NCBI RefSeq assembly: GCF_001678475.1
Contig: NZ_JTJR01000010.1
Span: 1 to 64,000 of the forward strand
Reading direction: 5' to 3'
DNA: 64,000 nt
From: Gallibacterium genomosp. 3
Lineage (GTDB): Bacteria > Pseudomonadota > Gammaproteobacteria > Enterobacterales > Pasteurellaceae
Notes under the pieces: model-generated
What the model was told of the DNA's origin: nothing
The model's input: only the letters and a program-made list of their open reading frames with translations
Databases searched by the model: none
Translations under genes and position numbers: made by a program
Part shown: one piece after another, positions 10,118-20,439 of the stretch
How the letters are laid out: the number at the start of each line of letters is the position of its first letter
Numbering within the stretch: position 1 is the stretch's first letter

Positions 10118-10765
10118 CTATTCTGTTTCAATAAATTTATATTTCTCTAATTGCACTCTTTGCACAATGTCACTTGGTACATCTTGATGGCTAGTAATAA
10201 TGACAATACCACCTTGACTTGCATAAAACTCAAATAAATGCGTCAATACCTGTACACCACGTTTATCAATCGTATTAAACGGTTCGTCTAAAATCCATAA
10301 TGGTGCGGTCGAAAGCCATAAACGAGCTAAAGAAACACGTTTATGCTGCCCAGCAGACAACTGACTGGCTGGAATATCTTCGTAACCTAATAAACCAACT
10401 ACCTGCAATGTTTCCCATAACACTTCTGCTTGTTGGCGACTCGTTGTTGTCTTTTGAAAAAAATGAAGATTTTCCCAAGCACTTAATTCTGGTTTAATTC
10501 CTGCTTGATGACCTAAAAATAGCAAATTTGCATTAAATTCATCTTGTTGCTGCAAAATCGGTTGGTTATTCCAAAGAACTTCGCCTTTTCTCGGACGAGA
10601 AAGTCCACTTAAAGCCCGAAGTAAAGTCGTTTTACCAACACCATTATGACCTTCAATTTGTACAAAATCACCACTTTGAAATTGAAGATTAAGATCAGCA
10701 AATAAAATACGATCTCCTCGTTGGCAACTTAAATCATTTACCTGTAACTGATTGATTGAATTCAT
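10118..10765 (-). CDS. ccmA: Heme exporter ATP-binding protein CcmA
   Basis: A 215-residue ABC ATPase with Walker A GHNGVGKTTL, signature LSAGQHKRVSLARL, Walker B LWILDEP and the switch histidine in ITSHQ. It energises release of heme-loaded CcmE. An in-frame ATG 17 codons earlier (10816) exists, but the homologous region of CcmA begins at MNSINQLQVNDLSC, so the ATG at 10765 is preferred. Neither start has a strong Shine-Dalgarno sequence. It is the first gene of ccmABCDEFGHI, so the operon promoter should lie in the AT-rich stretch up to about 11.0 kb. Confidence 0.88.
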   Translation of the reverse strand: MNSINQLQVNDLSCQRGDRILFADLNLQFQSGDFVQIEGHNGVGKTTLLRALSGLSRPRKGEVLWNNQPILQQQDEFNANLLFLGHQAGIKPELSAWENLHFFQKTTTSRQQAEVLWETLQVVGLLGYEDIPASQLSAGQHKRVSLARLWLSTAPLWILDEPFNTIDKRGVQVLTHLFEFYASQGGIVIITSHQDVPSDIVQRVQLEKYKFIETE

Positions 10766-11013
10766 ATATTTACTGCTGGCTGACTTGATTAATTTAACGG
10801 AGCTGAATTCTAACATAAGCAGACAAGAGGTGGTATTTTTATCTAAACCTCATTTATACCCATTTAGTAGTAAAAATTACAAAATAAACAGTTGAAAATA
10901 GAGGTAAGTATTTGATAAATAAAAATATTTACCATAAAACCCATTTCACTTTTTTTTGATCTATCGCAAGGGTAGGTAATTAAATTTATTTATTCCTTAA
11001 ATATAACAACTTA

Positions 11014-11034
11014 ACCTTAGTCTTTACCTAAGGT
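11014..11034. terminator. Hairpin between thyA and ccmA
   Basis: Perfect inverted repeat ACCTTAG / CTAAGGT with a 7-base loop. The plus-strand side is followed by TTTGTT. It could act as a secondary terminator for transcripts leaving thyA, but only weak T-runs are present. Confidence 0.4.
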
Positions 11035-11071
11035 TTTGTTAAGCTGCTTCACGTAAATTAATCTGAAAGCA

Positions 11072-11102
11072 TCATTCCCCTTTATCTCTGAAAGAGGAAT
11101 GA
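11072..11102 (-). terminator. Probable thyA terminator hairpin
   Basis: On the minus strand TCATTCCTCTT pairs with AAGGGGAATGA through one G-T wobble, 12 bases after the thyA stop. The following sequence is only modestly T-rich. Confidence 0.5.
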
Positions 11103-11113
11103 CTTAATGATAA

Positions 11114-11965
11114 TTAAACCGAAAATGGGTATTTAATTGCCGGATGTGATTGATAGTTATGAACTTTAAAATCTTCTAATGTTACCCAGGTTTCTAAATC
11201 TTCCAACGTTTTAATATCTGGATTAATTTCCAACTGTGGCAACGGTAATGGTTCACGTTTTAATTGCACATTTTGCATTAAATCTAATTGATCTTCATAA
11301 ATATGTGCATTAATAATTTTATGAAATGCTAATCCCGGTTTATTCCCAGTAATTTGAGCGATCAGCGCTAATAGAGTAAACACTTGGACTTGATTAAAAG
11401 TTAAGCCTAATGGCACATCACAAGAACGTTGGTAACTAGTCAAATATAGGGTATCTCCCAATAGTGAGAAAGTATGCGTGTGCATACATGGACGTAAGCA
11501 ACCTTGTTCAATTTCCCCTGGATTATAAAAAGTTAAGATCTCACCGCGATCATCAATTTTTTTACTTAAGTTAGCGACAATTTTCTTTAATTGATCTACG
11601 CTTTCTCCATTAGGTTTACGCCATTCTCGTCCTTGTACACCATAGACGCGTCCCATATCATCTTCCCCAGTACGATAGGGATTAGCCAACCAAGCTTCAT
11701 TTTCATTCGCGTTTGCATCCCATGTTTTTGTCCCTAAACGGCGAAAATCTGCTGCACTACGGTAACCACGGATGTAGCCTAATAATTCTGCAATTGCTGC
11801 TTTCCAAAAGCTTTTACGAGTGGTAATCAATGGAAATTGATTATTCCCCACATCATAAGTTAAGTCCGCATTAATCACTGTTAAACAACGCTTTCCTGTA
11901 CGTTTATTTTCGACCCATTGTCCTTCATCAATAATACGCTGACACAGTTCAAGATATGCTTTCAT
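11114..11965 (-). CDS. thyA: Thymidylate synthase ThyA
   Basis: A 283-residue enzyme converting dUMP and methylene-tetrahydrofolate to dTMP and dihydrofolate. The catalytic cysteine is in RPCMHTH (about residue 160) and the phosphate/dUMP-binding segment is [16 protein letters not shown]. The length and the PCMH motif match the longer Haemophilus-type ThyA rather than the 264-residue E. coli form with PCH. It overlaps the lgt stop by 4 bases, so lgt-thyA form a coupled pair, the same order seen in many Pasteurellaceae. Confidence 0.94.
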   Translation of the reverse strand: MKAYLELCQRIIDEGQWVENKRTGKRCLTVINADLTYDVGNNQFPLITTRKSFWKAAIAELLGYIRGYRSAADFRRLGTKTWDANANENEAWLANPYRTGEDDMGRVYGVQGREWRKPNGESVDQLKKIVANLSKKIDDRGEILTFYNPGEIEQGCLRPCMHTHTFSLLGDTLYLTSYQRSCDVPLGLTFNQVQVFTLLALIAQITGNKPGLAFHKIINAHIYEDQLDLMQNVQLKREPLPLPQLEINPDIKTLEDLETWVTLEDFKVHNYQSHPAIKYPFSV

Positions 11966-12765
11966 CGTTGTTTTCCTTTGTGTTGATATGCGAACCAGAT
12001 TAGCCCTAAACCAATTAAAATCATTGGGGTAGATAGGATCTGTCCCATTGAAATTTCGTGTCCAAAGTATAACCCTAACTGCGGATCCGGTTCACGGAAA
12101 AATTCCACAATGAAACGGAATATACCGTAACAAAATAAAAATAAACCAGAGACCGAAGCAGCTGGTCGTGGTTTACGAATAAATAGATTCAGGATAATAA
12201 ATAAAACTACCCCTTCTAAAAAAGCTTCATAGAGTTGTGATGGATGGCGAGGAAGATAACCACCAGATGGGAAGAGTACCGCCCAAGGTACATCCGTTAC
12301 GCGTCCCCATAATTCATCATTAATAAAATTACCAATACGCCCCATCCCTAAACCGAATGGGATTAATGGTGCAACAAAATCAGCAACCACAAAAAACTGG
12401 CGTTTTTGCGCTCTTGCAGTTAGCCACATCGCCGTGATTACTCCAATTAAACCACCATGGAAAGACATTCCGCCTTCCCAAACGCGGAATAAATAGGCTG
12501 GATCACTTAAAAATAGATCAAATTGATAGAACAGGACATAACCAATCCGCCCACCTAGAAACACACCAAGAAAACCATTAAAAAGTAAATTATCAAATTG
12601 ATCTACTGTCCAACCGCTATTCGCTTGTTTAACACGGCGAATACCTAGCCAACGGGCAAATAAGAAACCAATAAGATACATTAAGCCATACCAACGTAAC
12701 GCAATCGGTCCAAGTGAAAAAATAACAGGATCAAACTGTGGGTAAGTCAAAAACTCCGTATTCAT
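11962..12765 (-). CDS. lgt: Prolipoprotein diacylglyceryl transferase Lgt
   Basis: A 267-residue inner-membrane enzyme with seven hydrophobic helices. It moves diacylglycerol from phosphatidylglycerol to the lipobox cysteine of prolipoproteins, the first step of lipoprotein maturation. The family segments MSFHGGLIG and the signature [14 protein letters not shown] are intact, as is the late HPSQLYEA segment. It lies 23 bases after the TauE/SafE gene and overlaps thyA, in the classic lgt-thyA arrangement. Confidence 0.95.
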   Translation of the reverse strand: MNTEFLTYPQFDPVIFSLGPIALRWYGLMYLIGFLFARWLGIRRVKQANSGWTVDQFDNLLFNGFLGVFLGGRIGYVLFYQFDLFLSDPAYLFRVWEGGMSFHGGLIGVITAMWLTARAQKRQFFVVADFVAPLIPFGLGMGRIGNFINDELWGRVTDVPWAVLFPSGGYLPRHPSQLYEAFLEGVVLFIILNLFIRKPRPAASVSGLFLFCYGIFRFIVEFFREPDPQLGLYFGHEISMGQILSTPMILIGLGLIWFAYQHKGKQR

Positions 12766-12788
12766 ATCGTTCCTTTATTAATTAATTT

Positions 12789-13580
12789 TTATTTGAAGCA
12801 CATATCTATTGCAATCACAACCAAAAGTGCCGCAAAGTAACGTTTTAATACTGGTACTGGCAATTTATTGGTTGTTGTTGCACCAAGTTTAGAGGTGAAA
12901 AATGAGGTCAATGTAATACCCACTACCGCAGGCAAATAAACATAGCCTAATGAAAATTCTGGCATATTAGTGACATTCCAACCACCAACAATAAAACTGC
13001 ACATACCAGACAAACCTAGTAACATTCCGCAAAAGGCTGATGAACCTATCGCTTTTCTCATATCTAACCCACGAGAATTCAAGAACGGCACAATAAAACC
13101 ACCGCCGCCGATTCCCGCTGCACTAGACGCAATCCCAATTAAGACTCCACCAATTACACACGCTGTTTTGGTTAGCGTTTTGGTAACTTCTCTTGGCTTA
13201 ATAGAAATCACCATTTTTGCAGCCAAATAGACCACTAAACAGGCGAAAATTTTACTGGCAATCGCTTTGTCTAATTTGCCAATAAATAATCCTGAAATAA
13301 ACACACTTACCATAATCACAGGTGCGAGGATTTTAACTGCACCCCATTGGATATTGCCTAATTTGTGGTGACGTTGTGCAGAAGAAAATCCTGTTATCAC
13401 AATAGTTGCGAAAGATGTTCCTAACGCAGAAGACATCACTAACTCATTAGGTACTCCTGCCATTGGTAATAAATACACTAAAATAGGAACAATGATCAGC
13501 CCACCACCAATCCCAAATAGACCTGCAAGAAAACCGACTAATGCTCCGACAACGATACAAATAGAAAACACCGTGAACAT
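12789..13580 (-). CDS. TauE/SafE (TSUP) family membrane permease
   Basis: A 263-residue protein with about eight hydrophobic helices. The duplicated family motifs GFLAGLFGIGGGLIIVP near the amino end and GIASSAAGIGGGGFIVP in the middle are both present. Members move sulfur-containing or other small organic anions; the substrate is unknown here. Its stop-to-lgt gap is 23 bases and it starts 2 bases after the rppH stop, so rppH-TSUP-lgt-thyA looks like one operon. This is the same order as HI0901-HI0905 of Haemophilus influenzae, recalled from memory. Confidence 0.85.
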   Translation of the reverse strand: MFTVFSICIVVGALVGFLAGLFGIGGGLIIVPILVYLLPMAGVPNELVMSSALGTSFATIVITGFSSAQRHHKLGNIQWGAVKILAPVIMVSVFISGLFIGKLDKAIASKIFACLVVYLAAKMVISIKPREVTKTLTKTACVIGGVLIGIASSAAGIGGGGFIVPFLNSRGLDMRKAIGSSAFCGMLLGLSGMCSFIVGGWNVTNMPEFSLGYVYLPAVVGITLTSFFTSKLGATTTNKLPVPVLKRYFAALLVVIAIDMCFK

Positions 13581-13582
13581 AT

Positions 13583-14179
13583 TTAACCCCTTACTTTATT
13601 AAATGGGCGTTTTTGGTATTTACCTGACGTTGATTTTTTCTCCGTATAAGTTCGTCTATTTTCATTGACTGAATTAGCCTGATTAGCTAACTCTTTCTCA
13701 TTAAATAAAACAGAGGCAAATTCCTTCATCACTTTACGATATACATCCCGTTTGAAAGATACGACTTGTCTTACCGGATACCAAAAACTTACCCAACGCC
13801 ATCCATCAAACTCTGGCGATGTACTTGTATTAACATTGATTTTATTTTCAGGACTGGTGAGTTGTAGCAAAAACCAACGTTGTTTCTGCCCGATACAGAC
13901 TGGTCGAGAATCAAAGCGAATAAGACGTTTAGGTAATTTATAACGCAACCACTGTTTTGAACTATAAATAATTTTTACATCATTTTGGGTTAAACCAACT
14001 TCTTCAAAAAGCTCTCGGTACATTGCCTGTTCTGGGGTTTCACGTGGATTAATCCCACCTTGAGGAAATTGCCAAGAATTTTGATTGTAACGTTTTGCCC
14101 AAAAGACTTGTCCCTTTTGGTTACAAATAACAATACCGACGTTAGGACGATAACCGTCGAAATCGATCACTAGCGACAA
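13583..14179 (-). CDS. rppH: RNA pyrophosphohydrolase RppH
   Basis: A 198-residue Nudix hydrolase. It begins with the RppH-type segment [15 protein letters not shown] and has a full Nudix box, [22 protein letters not shown], at about residues 41-62. It removes pyrophosphate from 5'-triphosphate mRNA ends and so opens the RNase E-dependent decay route; the rne 3' part is also in this window. The carboxyl tail after about residue 160 is basic and low in complexity, as often seen. It is the first gene of the rppH-TSUP-lgt-thyA unit. Confidence 0.92.
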   Translation of the reverse strand: MSLVIDFDGYRPNVGIVICNQKGQVFWAKRYNQNSWQFPQGGINPRETPEQAMYRELFEEVGLTQNDVKIIYSSKQWLRYKLPKRLIRFDSRPVCIGQKQRWFLLQLTSPENKINVNTSTSPEFDGWRWVSFWYPVRQVVSFKRDVYRKVMKEFASVLFNEKELANQANSVNENRRTYTEKKSTSGKYQKRPFNKVRG

Positions 14180-14363
14180 CCTTAAATATTAAACATTTCA
14201 TTGATAAATATGGCGTTGATTGTTTCATAATATTGGCTTTTTCTCAAGTTCCACATTGCTAGAAATAGTGGCTTTAAAACAAGATTTCTCTCCCCTGGCG
14301 ATCTGATTTCTCTTTCAATTTGTGCTACCATTAATTCGTATTATGATGAAAAAGAGAAAGAAA

Positions 14364-15089
14364 ATGCCCAAACTCACTATCAAACCTTTTTTGCAGAAAA
14401 TACTTGCACTAGGCAAGTTATGGTGGAGTGCGCATTATAAAAAGTTAATAAAAATCTTTATTTCTCTATGTTCAATCGGCGTAGTTGTCTTAGTTTCTAT
14501 TGATATGGGCATTAGTTATTGGGTGCGAGATCGAATTTATCATGATATTAACCAACTCCCTTATCGCCCTTATGGATTAGTATTAGGTACAGCGAAATAT
14601 TTCAAAAATAACACATTAAATTTATTCTACTATAACCGTCTATCCGCTGCGGAACAGTTAGTAAAACACCATAAAGTAGATTACTTATTACTAAGTGGTG
14701 ATAATCGGACTATGCAATACAATGAACCACAACGTATGTTTAAAGACCTCCTCAAAATGGGAGTGCCTTCTCAAACAATGTATTTCGATTATGCGGGTTT
14801 CCGCACACTGGACTCTGTTATTCGTGCAGACAAAATTTTTAATGCGCAGTCTTTAACCATTATTACCCAGCGTTTCCACTGTGAACGTGCTTTATTTATT
14901 GCCAAACACTATGATTTAGATGCGATCTGCTTTGAAGCCGATTATCCGCAGGGATATGCAATGGTACGTATTCGTGAGTTTTTCGCCAGAGTACAAGCGG
15001 TATTAGATATCCTATTAGGTAAGCAGCCTTATTTTTTAGGCAAGCCAGAACCTTTGCCACCACCAATTTTACCACCTTATGATCAATAA
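14364..15089 (+). CDS. sanA: SanA-like envelope barrier protein (YdcF/DUF218 family)
   Basis: A 241-residue protein with one amino-terminal membrane helix (about 30-50) and a DUF218-type domain outside the membrane: PYGLVLGTAKY, LLLSGDNRTMQYNEP, DYAGFRTLDSVIRADKIF, ITQRFHCERALFIAKHY. E. coli SanA affects envelope permeability and vancomycin sensitivity at high temperature; the reaction is unknown. Upstream in-frame ATGs at 14322 and 14343 exist, but the one at 14364 follows AAGAGAAAG and gives the usual SanA amino end. It stands alone before the rnf operon. The carboxyl end is proline-rich. Confidence 0.82.
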   Translation: MPKLTIKPFLQKILALGKLWWSAHYKKLIKIFISLCSIGVVVLVSIDMGISYWVRDRIYHDINQLPYRPYGLVLGTAKYFKNNTLNLFYYNRLSAAEQLVKHHKVDYLLLSGDNRTMQYNEPQRMFKDLLKMGVPSQTMYFDYAGFRTLDSVIRADKIFNAQSLTIITQRFHCERALFIAKHYDLDAICFEADYPQGYAMVRIREFFARVQAVLDILLGKQPYFLGKPEPLPPPILPPYDQ

Positions 15090-15187
15090 GTTTTTCCCAA
15101 TAAAACCGATCAAATACTAGCATTTAGCTATTGTTCTCTGCTTGAGAAAAAACGATAATAGCACCCTTATTTTTAGGTGATAGGACA

Positions 15188-15769
15188 ATGATTAGTTATA
15201 TTCTTTTAATTATTAGCACAGCACTAATTAATAACTTTGTGCTAGTAAAATTCCTTGGGTTATGCCCTTTTATGGGGGTATCAAAAAAAGTTGATACTGC
15301 AGTAGGTATGGGATTAGCAACCACATTTGTATTAACGGTGGCTTCTCTTGTTGCCTATCTGGTGGATCACTATATTTTATTACCACTGAATGCCATCTAT
15401 CTCCGTACATTGGTATTTATCCTGGTGATTGCCGTTGTTGTGCAATTTACTGAAATGGTGATTAATAAAACTAGCCCAACGCTCTATCGCCTATTAGGTA
15501 TTTTCTTACCATTAATCACCACTAATTGTGCGGTACTCGGTGTTGCATTATTAAATGTAAATCTCGCACATAATTTTATCCAATCCGTTATTTATGGTTT
15601 TGGGGCAGCATTAGGTTTTTCTTTAGTTTTGGTACTCTTTGCCGCAATGCGTGAACGTATCGAAGCAGCTGATGTTCCCTTTCCATTTCGTGGTGCATCT
15701 ATTGCCTTAATTACTGCTGGGTTAATGTCTGTCGCCTTTATGGGCTTTAGTGGATTAGTGAGAGTCTGA
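15188..15769 (+). CDS. rnfA: Rnf electron transport complex subunit RnfA
   Basis: A 193-residue integral membrane protein with six helices, homologous to RnfA/NqrE. It opens with the family sequence [21 protein letters not shown], containing the conserved membrane cysteine that with one in RnfE is thought to hold an intramembrane iron centre. AGGTGATAGGAC precedes the ATG. First gene of rnfABCDGE-nth; its stop overlaps the rnfB start by 1 base (TGATG). In E. coli the homologous complex (Rsx) keeps SoxR reduced; in other bacteria it couples ferredoxin/NADH electron transfer to ion movement. Confidence 0.95.
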   Translation: MISYILLIISTALINNFVLVKFLGLCPFMGVSKKVDTAVGMGLATTFVLTVASLVAYLVDHYILLPLNAIYLRTLVFILVIAVVVQFTEMVINKTSPTLYRLLGIFLPLITTNCAVLGVALLNVNLAHNFIQSVIYGFGAALGFSLVLVLFAAMRERIEAADVPFPFRGASIALITAGLMSVAFMGFSGLVRV

Positions 15770-16380
15770 TGTCTGCTTGGTTGTTATCATTATCACCGTA
15801 TGCCTGGATCTTAATTAGTGTTGCATTATTAGCACTAATTTTTGGTGCAATTCTTGGCTTTTCCTCTATTAAATTGAAAGTCGAATCAGATCCCATTATC
15901 GATAAAATTGATGCTTTACTACCACAAAGCCAATGCGGGCAATGTGGTTACCCAGGTTGTCACCCCTATGCTGAAGCAATTGCTAATGGTGATGTCATCA
16001 CCAAATGTGTCCCAGGCGGACAATCTTTAGTAGAAAAATTAGCTGATTTATTAGGTGTTGAAGCACCACAAGGTGTCTTTGAAGAAGAGCCTGTTGCTAA
16101 AGTCGCCTTCATCCATGAAGAGATGTGCATTGGTTGCACCAAATGTATCCAAGCCTGCCCTGTTGATGCCATTATCGGGGCCAATAAAGCGCTACATACT
16201 GTAATTCCTAATCTTTGTACGGGTTGTGAGTTATGTGTTGCACCTTGTCCAACCGACTGTATTACGATGGAAAAAGTTAAACCAACCTTAGATTCGTGGA
16301 ATTGGAAATATGATCAAAAGCTAATTATCCCTATTGTTGAAGTGCAAGAGACTGCTGCGGAAACTAAGGTAAAAAACTAG
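15769..16380 (+). CDS. rnfB: Rnf complex ferredoxin-type subunit RnfB
   Basis: A 203-residue protein with an amino-terminal membrane helix, then a 4Fe-4S motif CGQCGYPGC and two ferredoxin-type clusters, [12 protein letters not shown] and [12 protein letters not shown]. It is the soluble-facing entry point for electrons in the Rnf complex. It overlaps rnfA by one base and is followed by rnfC after 10 bases. All cluster cysteines expected for the family are visible. Confidence 0.95.
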   Translation: MSAWLLSLSPYAWILISVALLALIFGAILGFSSIKLKVESDPIIDKIDALLPQSQCGQCGYPGCHPYAEAIANGDVITKCVPGGQSLVEKLADLLGVEAPQGVFEEEPVAKVAFIHEEMCIGCTKCIQACPVDAIIGANKALHTVIPNLCTGCELCVAPCPTDCITMEKVKPTLDSWNWKYDQKLIIPIVEVQETAAETKVKN

Positions 16381-16390
16381 GAAAGTCAAA

Positions 16391-18721
16391 ATGTTAGATG
16401 ATGTATTAACCCGAATAAAACAAAATCGGTTGTGGGATTTTCCTGGTGGTATCCATCCGCCTGAGATGAAACACCAGTCAAACGGCACAAAGCTTTCCAC
16501 GTTAAAACAACCTGATACTTATTACATTCCACTTAAGCAACACGCTGGGAATGCGGGACAGCTTTTAGTTAAAGTTGGCGATTATGTATTAAAAGGGCAA
16601 CCACTAACTCAAGGTGAAAACTATCGTACCCTCCCTGTTCATGCGCCAACTTCTGGAACTATTATCGCCATTGGTGATTATGCTTCATCACATCCATCTG
16701 GCTTAATGGAAGCTACCATTACTTTACAAGCAGATGGTAAAGATCAATGGTGTGAACGCCATCCAATTGAGGATTTTCTCACCGTTCCACCAGAACAATT
16801 AATTAAAAAAATTTACCAAGCTGGCATCGCAGGACTAGGTGGGGCCGTTTTCCCAACTGCCTCCAAAATTTCAAGTGCAGAAAATAAAGTTAAACTATTG
16901 ATTATTAACGGTGCAGAATGTGAACCCTATATCACGTGTGATGACCGTCTAATGCGAGATCGAAGCCATGATATCGTCGAGGGTATTCGCATTTTACGTT
17001 ATATCTTACGCCCTGAAAAAGTTATTCTCGCTATTGAAGATAACAAACCAGAAGCTCTGGCAGCAATGCAACAAGCATTGGACGGTGCGAATGATATTGA
17101 AATTCGCGTGATCCCAACTAAATATCCTTCTGGTGCAGCGAAACAACTTATCCAAGTACTGACTGGATTAGAAGTACCTAATAATGGGCGTTCTTCACAA
17201 ATTGGCGTATTAATGAATAACGTCGCTACTGCATTTGCGATAAAAAAAGCGATTATTAATGATGAACCACTGATCCAACGTGTAGTCACCTTAACAGGTG
17301 ATAAAATTCCACAACCAAAAAATGTCTGGGTACGCATTGGTACACCGATTTATCATTTATTGACTCAAGCTAGCTATCAATATGATGAGCGTTTCCCCGT
17401 ATTTATGGGTGGACCAATGATGGGCTTTATTTTGCCTAATTTAAATTCACCTGTAACCAAAGTCACTAACTGTTTAATTGCCCCAGATCATTTTGAATAC
17501 CAACCGCCACCAGCGGAACGAAACTGTATTCGTTGTTCAGCCTGCTCTGATCACTGCCCATTAAAATTAATGCCACAGCAACTCTATTGGTTTGCGCGTA
17601 GTGAAGATCATCAAAAATCTAAAGAATACAATCTTAAAGACTGTATTGAGTGTGGTATTTGTGCTTATGTTTGCCCAAGTAATATCCCGCTTATTCAATA
17701 TTTCCGTCAAGAAAAGGCGAAAATTGCCGAACTTGATTTAAAAGCAAAACTAGCAGAAGAAGCTAAACAACGTTTTGAGGCAAAACAAGCCAGAATGGAA
17801 CGGGAAAAACAAGAACGTGATCGCCGTACCCAACAAGCCGCTGAAGCTCGCCGTGCTGAAATGGCAAAACAACAAGGTGTTGATCCTGTTCAAGCTGCAC
17901 TAGAACGTATTCGTCAAAAACAAGCAGAAAGCAATACACCAGAAAAACCTACCATTAGAACAATTACAGGTGCTAATGGCGAACTTCTGCCCGATAACAG
18001 TGATATTATGGCAGCAAGAAAAGCGCGCCGTTTAGCCAAACAAGCACAAACAACTCAGCCAGAAGTGGCGGAGAGCACAACTGATAGTGTTACTAATGAT
18101 AAGCAGGCTGCTATTGCAGCAGCGATTGCCCGTGCTAAAGCGAAAAAAGCACAACAACAAGCAGCCGATTCAGTCGCGCCACAAGCTGACAACACCGCTA
18201 ATAGTGAAACGAGTGCAACCGCTGAAACTGATCCACGTAAAGCTGCGATTGCAGCAGCGATTGCCCGGGCTAAAGCGAAAAAAGCACAACAGCAAGTAGC
18301 CGATGCAGTAGCACCACAAGCTGACAACACCACTAATAGCGAAACAAGTGCAACCGCTGAAACCGATCCACGTAAAGCTGCGATTGCGGCAGCGATTGCC
18401 CGTGCTAAAGCGAAAAAAGCACAACAGCAAGCAGCTAATGCAGTAGCACCACAAACTGGCAATACCGCTAATAGCGAAACGAGTGCAACCGCTGAAACTG
18501 ATCCACGTAAAGCTGTGATTGCGGCAGCGATTGCCCGTGCTAAAGCGAAAAAAGTACAACAACAAGCAACTGACGCAGTAGCACCACAAGCTGACAACAC
18601 CACTAATAGCGAAACGAGTGCAACCGCTGAAACCGATCCACGTAAAGCTGCGATTGCAGCGGCGATTGCCCGAGCCAAAGCGAAAAAAGCAGAACGAGAA
18701 GGAAAACAAAATAATGTTTAG
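16391..18721 (+). CDS. rnfC: Rnf complex NADH/flavin subunit RnfC with repetitive carboxyl tail
   Basis: A 776-residue peripheral membrane subunit. Residues about 1-440 hold the conserved core: the NADH/FMN-binding segment [30 protein letters not shown], and two ferredoxin-like clusters [12 protein letters not shown] and [12 protein letters not shown]. From about residue 450 an alanine/lysine/glutamine-rich charged helix leads into near-identical 45-residue units built on [22 protein letters not shown]. Long [10 protein letters not shown]-type tails are common in gamma-proteobacterial RnfC, but copy number varies. The last codons overlap the rnfD start. The tail is probably a flexible or helical extension rather than part of the active site. 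Confidence 0.94.
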   Translation: MLDDVLTRIKQNRLWDFPGGIHPPEMKHQSNGTKLSTLKQPDTYYIPLKQHAGNAGQLLVKVGDYVLKGQPLTQGENYRTLPVHAPTSGTIIAIGDYASSHPSGLMEATITLQADGKDQWCERHPIEDFLTVPPEQLIKKIYQAGIAGLGGAVFPTASKISSAENKVKLLIINGAECEPYITCDDRLMRDRSHDIVEGIRILRYILRPEKVILAIEDNKPEALAAMQQALDGANDIEIRVIPTKYPSGAAKQLIQVLTGLEVPNNGRSSQIGVLMNNVATAFAIKKAIINDEPLIQRVVTLTGDKIPQPKNVWVRIGTPIYHLLTQASYQYDERFPVFMGGPMMGFILPNLNSPVTKVTNCLIAPDHFEYQPPPAERNCIRCSACSDHCPLKLMPQQLYWFARSEDHQKSKEYNLKDCIECGICAYVCPSNIPLIQYFRQEKAKIAELDLKAKLAEEAKQRFEAKQARMEREKQERDRRTQQAAEARRAEMAKQQGVDPVQAALERIRQKQAESNTPEKPTIRTITGANGELLPDNSDIMAARKARRLAKQAQTTQPEVAESTTDSVTNDKQAAIAAAIARAKAKKAQQQAADSVAPQADNTANSETSATAETDPRKAAIAAAIARAKAKKAQQQVADAVAPQADNTTNSETSATAETDPRKAAIAAAIARAKAKKAQQQAANAVAPQTGNTANSETSATAETDPRKAVIAAAIARAKAKKVQQQATDAVAPQADNTTNSETSATAETDPRKAAIAAAIARAKAKKAEREGKQNNV
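18095..18700 (+). repeat. 135-bp tandem repeat array inside rnfC
   Basis: The GATCCACGTAAAGC junction recurs at 18230, 18365, 18500 and 18635, an exact 135-base spacing (45 codons). A first unit begins near 18095 and the last is partial, giving about 4.5 units. Units differ by only a few bases each, so the array was probably made by recent in-frame duplication and could change copy number by recombination. Confidence 0.95.
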
Positions 18722-19784
18722 AATAGTAAGTTCACCTCATGTTCATTCCACCAGTTTAACCACCAAAGTGATGTTATGGGTTATCGTGGCGATGATTCCT
18801 GCTATTGTTGTCCAACTTTATTACTTTGGTTTTGGAACACTCATCCAAATCAGCCTCGCAATTATTTTTGCCATTTTCTTAGAATGGGCAGTAACACGTC
18901 TTCGTGGAAAGCGACATTGGACAGATCTTTCTGATTTAAGCGTGGTATTAACCGCATTAATTTTAGCGGTAGCTATTCCGCCTTATGCCCCTTATTGGCT
19001 TATTTTATTAGGTACATTTTGTGCTGTTATTTTGGGGAAACACGTATATGGTGGGTTAGGACAAAATCCTTTTAATCCAGCTATGGTAGGTTATGCAATC
19101 TTATTGGTTTCTTTCCCTGCACAAATGACTGCATGGGCATTACCTAATCATCTGTTACTTGAGCCTACTAGCTTCCATGACGCTTATTTATTAATTTTCC
19201 AAGGTGTTAGCAGCGATGGTTATAGCTTACATCAATTAACATCAACCATTGATGGTGTAACCCAAGCAACACCATTGGATAGTGTGAAAACTGGGGTAAA
19301 AAATCACCTTGAATTAACTCATATTGCCGCTTCTCCCATTTTCCAACACAGCCAATGGCAACAAATCTTTACTGTGCCAATGGGAATTGGTTGGTGGCAA
19401 GTTAATTTAGCTTTCTTAGTGGGTGGTATATTCCTGATCTGGAAAAAAGTGATCCATTGGCAAATTCCAGTTGCTTTATTAGTCACCCTAACCCTATTTA
19501 GTACTGTAACTTGGTTAATTGCTCCGATAACGTTCCCATCTCCACTATGGCAACTCTTCTCTGGTGCCACAATGTTTGGTGCATTCTTTATTGCCACTGA
19601 CCCAGTTACCGCATCGATTACACCTCGAGGAAAACTATTATTTGGGGTGTTAGTTGGAACATTACTCTACGTGATCCGTTTTTATGGCGGTTACCCTGAT
19701 GGTGTTGCTTTTGCCGTGTTACTTAGCAACATTTGTGTTCCCCTTATCGATCACTACACTCGACCACGCTTATACGGTCGTTAA
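18714..19784 (+). CDS. rnfD: Rnf complex membrane subunit RnfD
   Basis: A 356-residue protein with about nine membrane helices, homologous to NqrB/RnfD. The flavin attachment region is the threonine in [10 protein letters not shown] (around residue 185), matching the S(T)GATPL-type site. The segments [16 protein letters not shown] and [17 protein letters not shown] are also family marks. A longer frame starts 32 codons earlier inside the rnfC repeats; the ATG at 18714 follows AGAAGGAAAAC and starts the true family sequence. It overlaps rnfC by 8 bases. Confidence 0.94.
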   Translation: MFRIVSSPHVHSTSLTTKVMLWVIVAMIPAIVVQLYYFGFGTLIQISLAIIFAIFLEWAVTRLRGKRHWTDLSDLSVVLTALILAVAIPPYAPYWLILLGTFCAVILGKHVYGGLGQNPFNPAMVGYAILLVSFPAQMTAWALPNHLLLEPTSFHDAYLLIFQGVSSDGYSLHQLTSTIDGVTQATPLDSVKTGVKNHLELTHIAASPIFQHSQWQQIFTVPMGIGWWQVNLAFLVGGIFLIWKKVIHWQIPVALLVTLTLFSTVTWLIAPITFPSPLWQLFSGATMFGAFFIATDPVTASITPRGKLLFGVLVGTLLYVIRFYGGYPDGVAFAVLLSNICVPLIDHYTRPRLYGR

Positions 19785-19793
19785 GGAGAGAAA

Positions 19794-20426
19794 ATGGCAA
19801 CAATAAAACGAACAACGATCAATTATGCCTTGATTTTAGGCTTGGTTGCTTTAATCTGCACCCTGATTACTTTAGCAATGTATTTACTCACTCAAGGGCG
19901 TATCCAACAAGCGATGGATAATCATCAACGCCAATTACTTGCTGAAGTATTACCTAAAAATTTTGCCACCAATAATTTATTAACAGCCTGTTATCATCCT
20001 ACTGAGAAGAGTGGTTTACAGAATATCTCTCGCCTCTATTTAGCAAAACAACAAGATAAAGTGGCAGCTTATTTGTTTGAAACTACTGCCCCTGATGGCT
20101 ACTCTGGCGATATTCGTATTTTGGTGGCGGTTACGCCAGTTGGACAAGTTTTAGGTGTACGTATCCTAGAACATCATGAAACACCGGGATTAGGGGATAA
20201 AATTGAAACCCGTTTGTCTGATTGGATTTATGCTTTTACCAATAAACATTTTAAAGTTGAAGAAAGTGATAAATGGGCAGTAAAGAAAGATGGTGGTGAT
20301 TTTGACCAGTTTGCTGGTGCGACAATTACCCCACGCGCAGTAGTCAATGCAGTAAAAAAAGGACTACTCCAGTTTTTAGCACAGCCATTTGTGTTTAATC
20401 CTGAACAATTTACTACTTGCCAATAG
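19794..20426 (+). CDS. rnfG: Rnf complex flavoprotein subunit RnfG
   Basis: A 210-residue protein with an amino-terminal membrane helix and a periplasmic FMN-binding domain. The covalent flavin site is the threonine in [11 protein letters not shown] (around residue 175), and [14 protein letters not shown] is a family segment. GGAGA lies 5 bases before the ATG. It passes electrons within the Rnf complex on the periplasmic side. It follows rnfD by 9 bases. Confidence 0.94.
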   Translation: MATIKRTTINYALILGLVALICTLITLAMYLLTQGRIQQAMDNHQRQLLAEVLPKNFATNNLLTACYHPTEKSGLQNISRLYLAKQQDKVAAYLFETTAPDGYSGDIRILVAVTPVGQVLGVRILEHHETPGLGDKIETRLSDWIYAFTNKHFKVEESDKWAVKKDGGDFDQFAGATITPRAVVNAVKKGLLQFLAQPFVFNPEQFTTCQ

Positions 20427-20439
20427 TGAGAATATCGTT

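Larger units (their letters stand above)
10766..11113. other. AT-rich intergenic region between ccmA and thyA
   Basis: No coding region is supported here. It must hold the minus-strand promoter of the ccm operon and the end of the thyA transcript. Two hairpins are visible, at 11014-11034 and 11072-11102, listed separately. No recognised regulator site was found by eye. Confidence 0.6.

Noticed and set aside
18055-18709. Two long minus-strand open frames opposite the rnfC tail
   Set aside because: They arise because the 135-base tandem repeat keeps stops out of several frames; the products are low-complexity Ala/Cys- or Cys/Phe-rich repeats with no ribosome-binding site, while the plus-strand frame is genuine RnfC.
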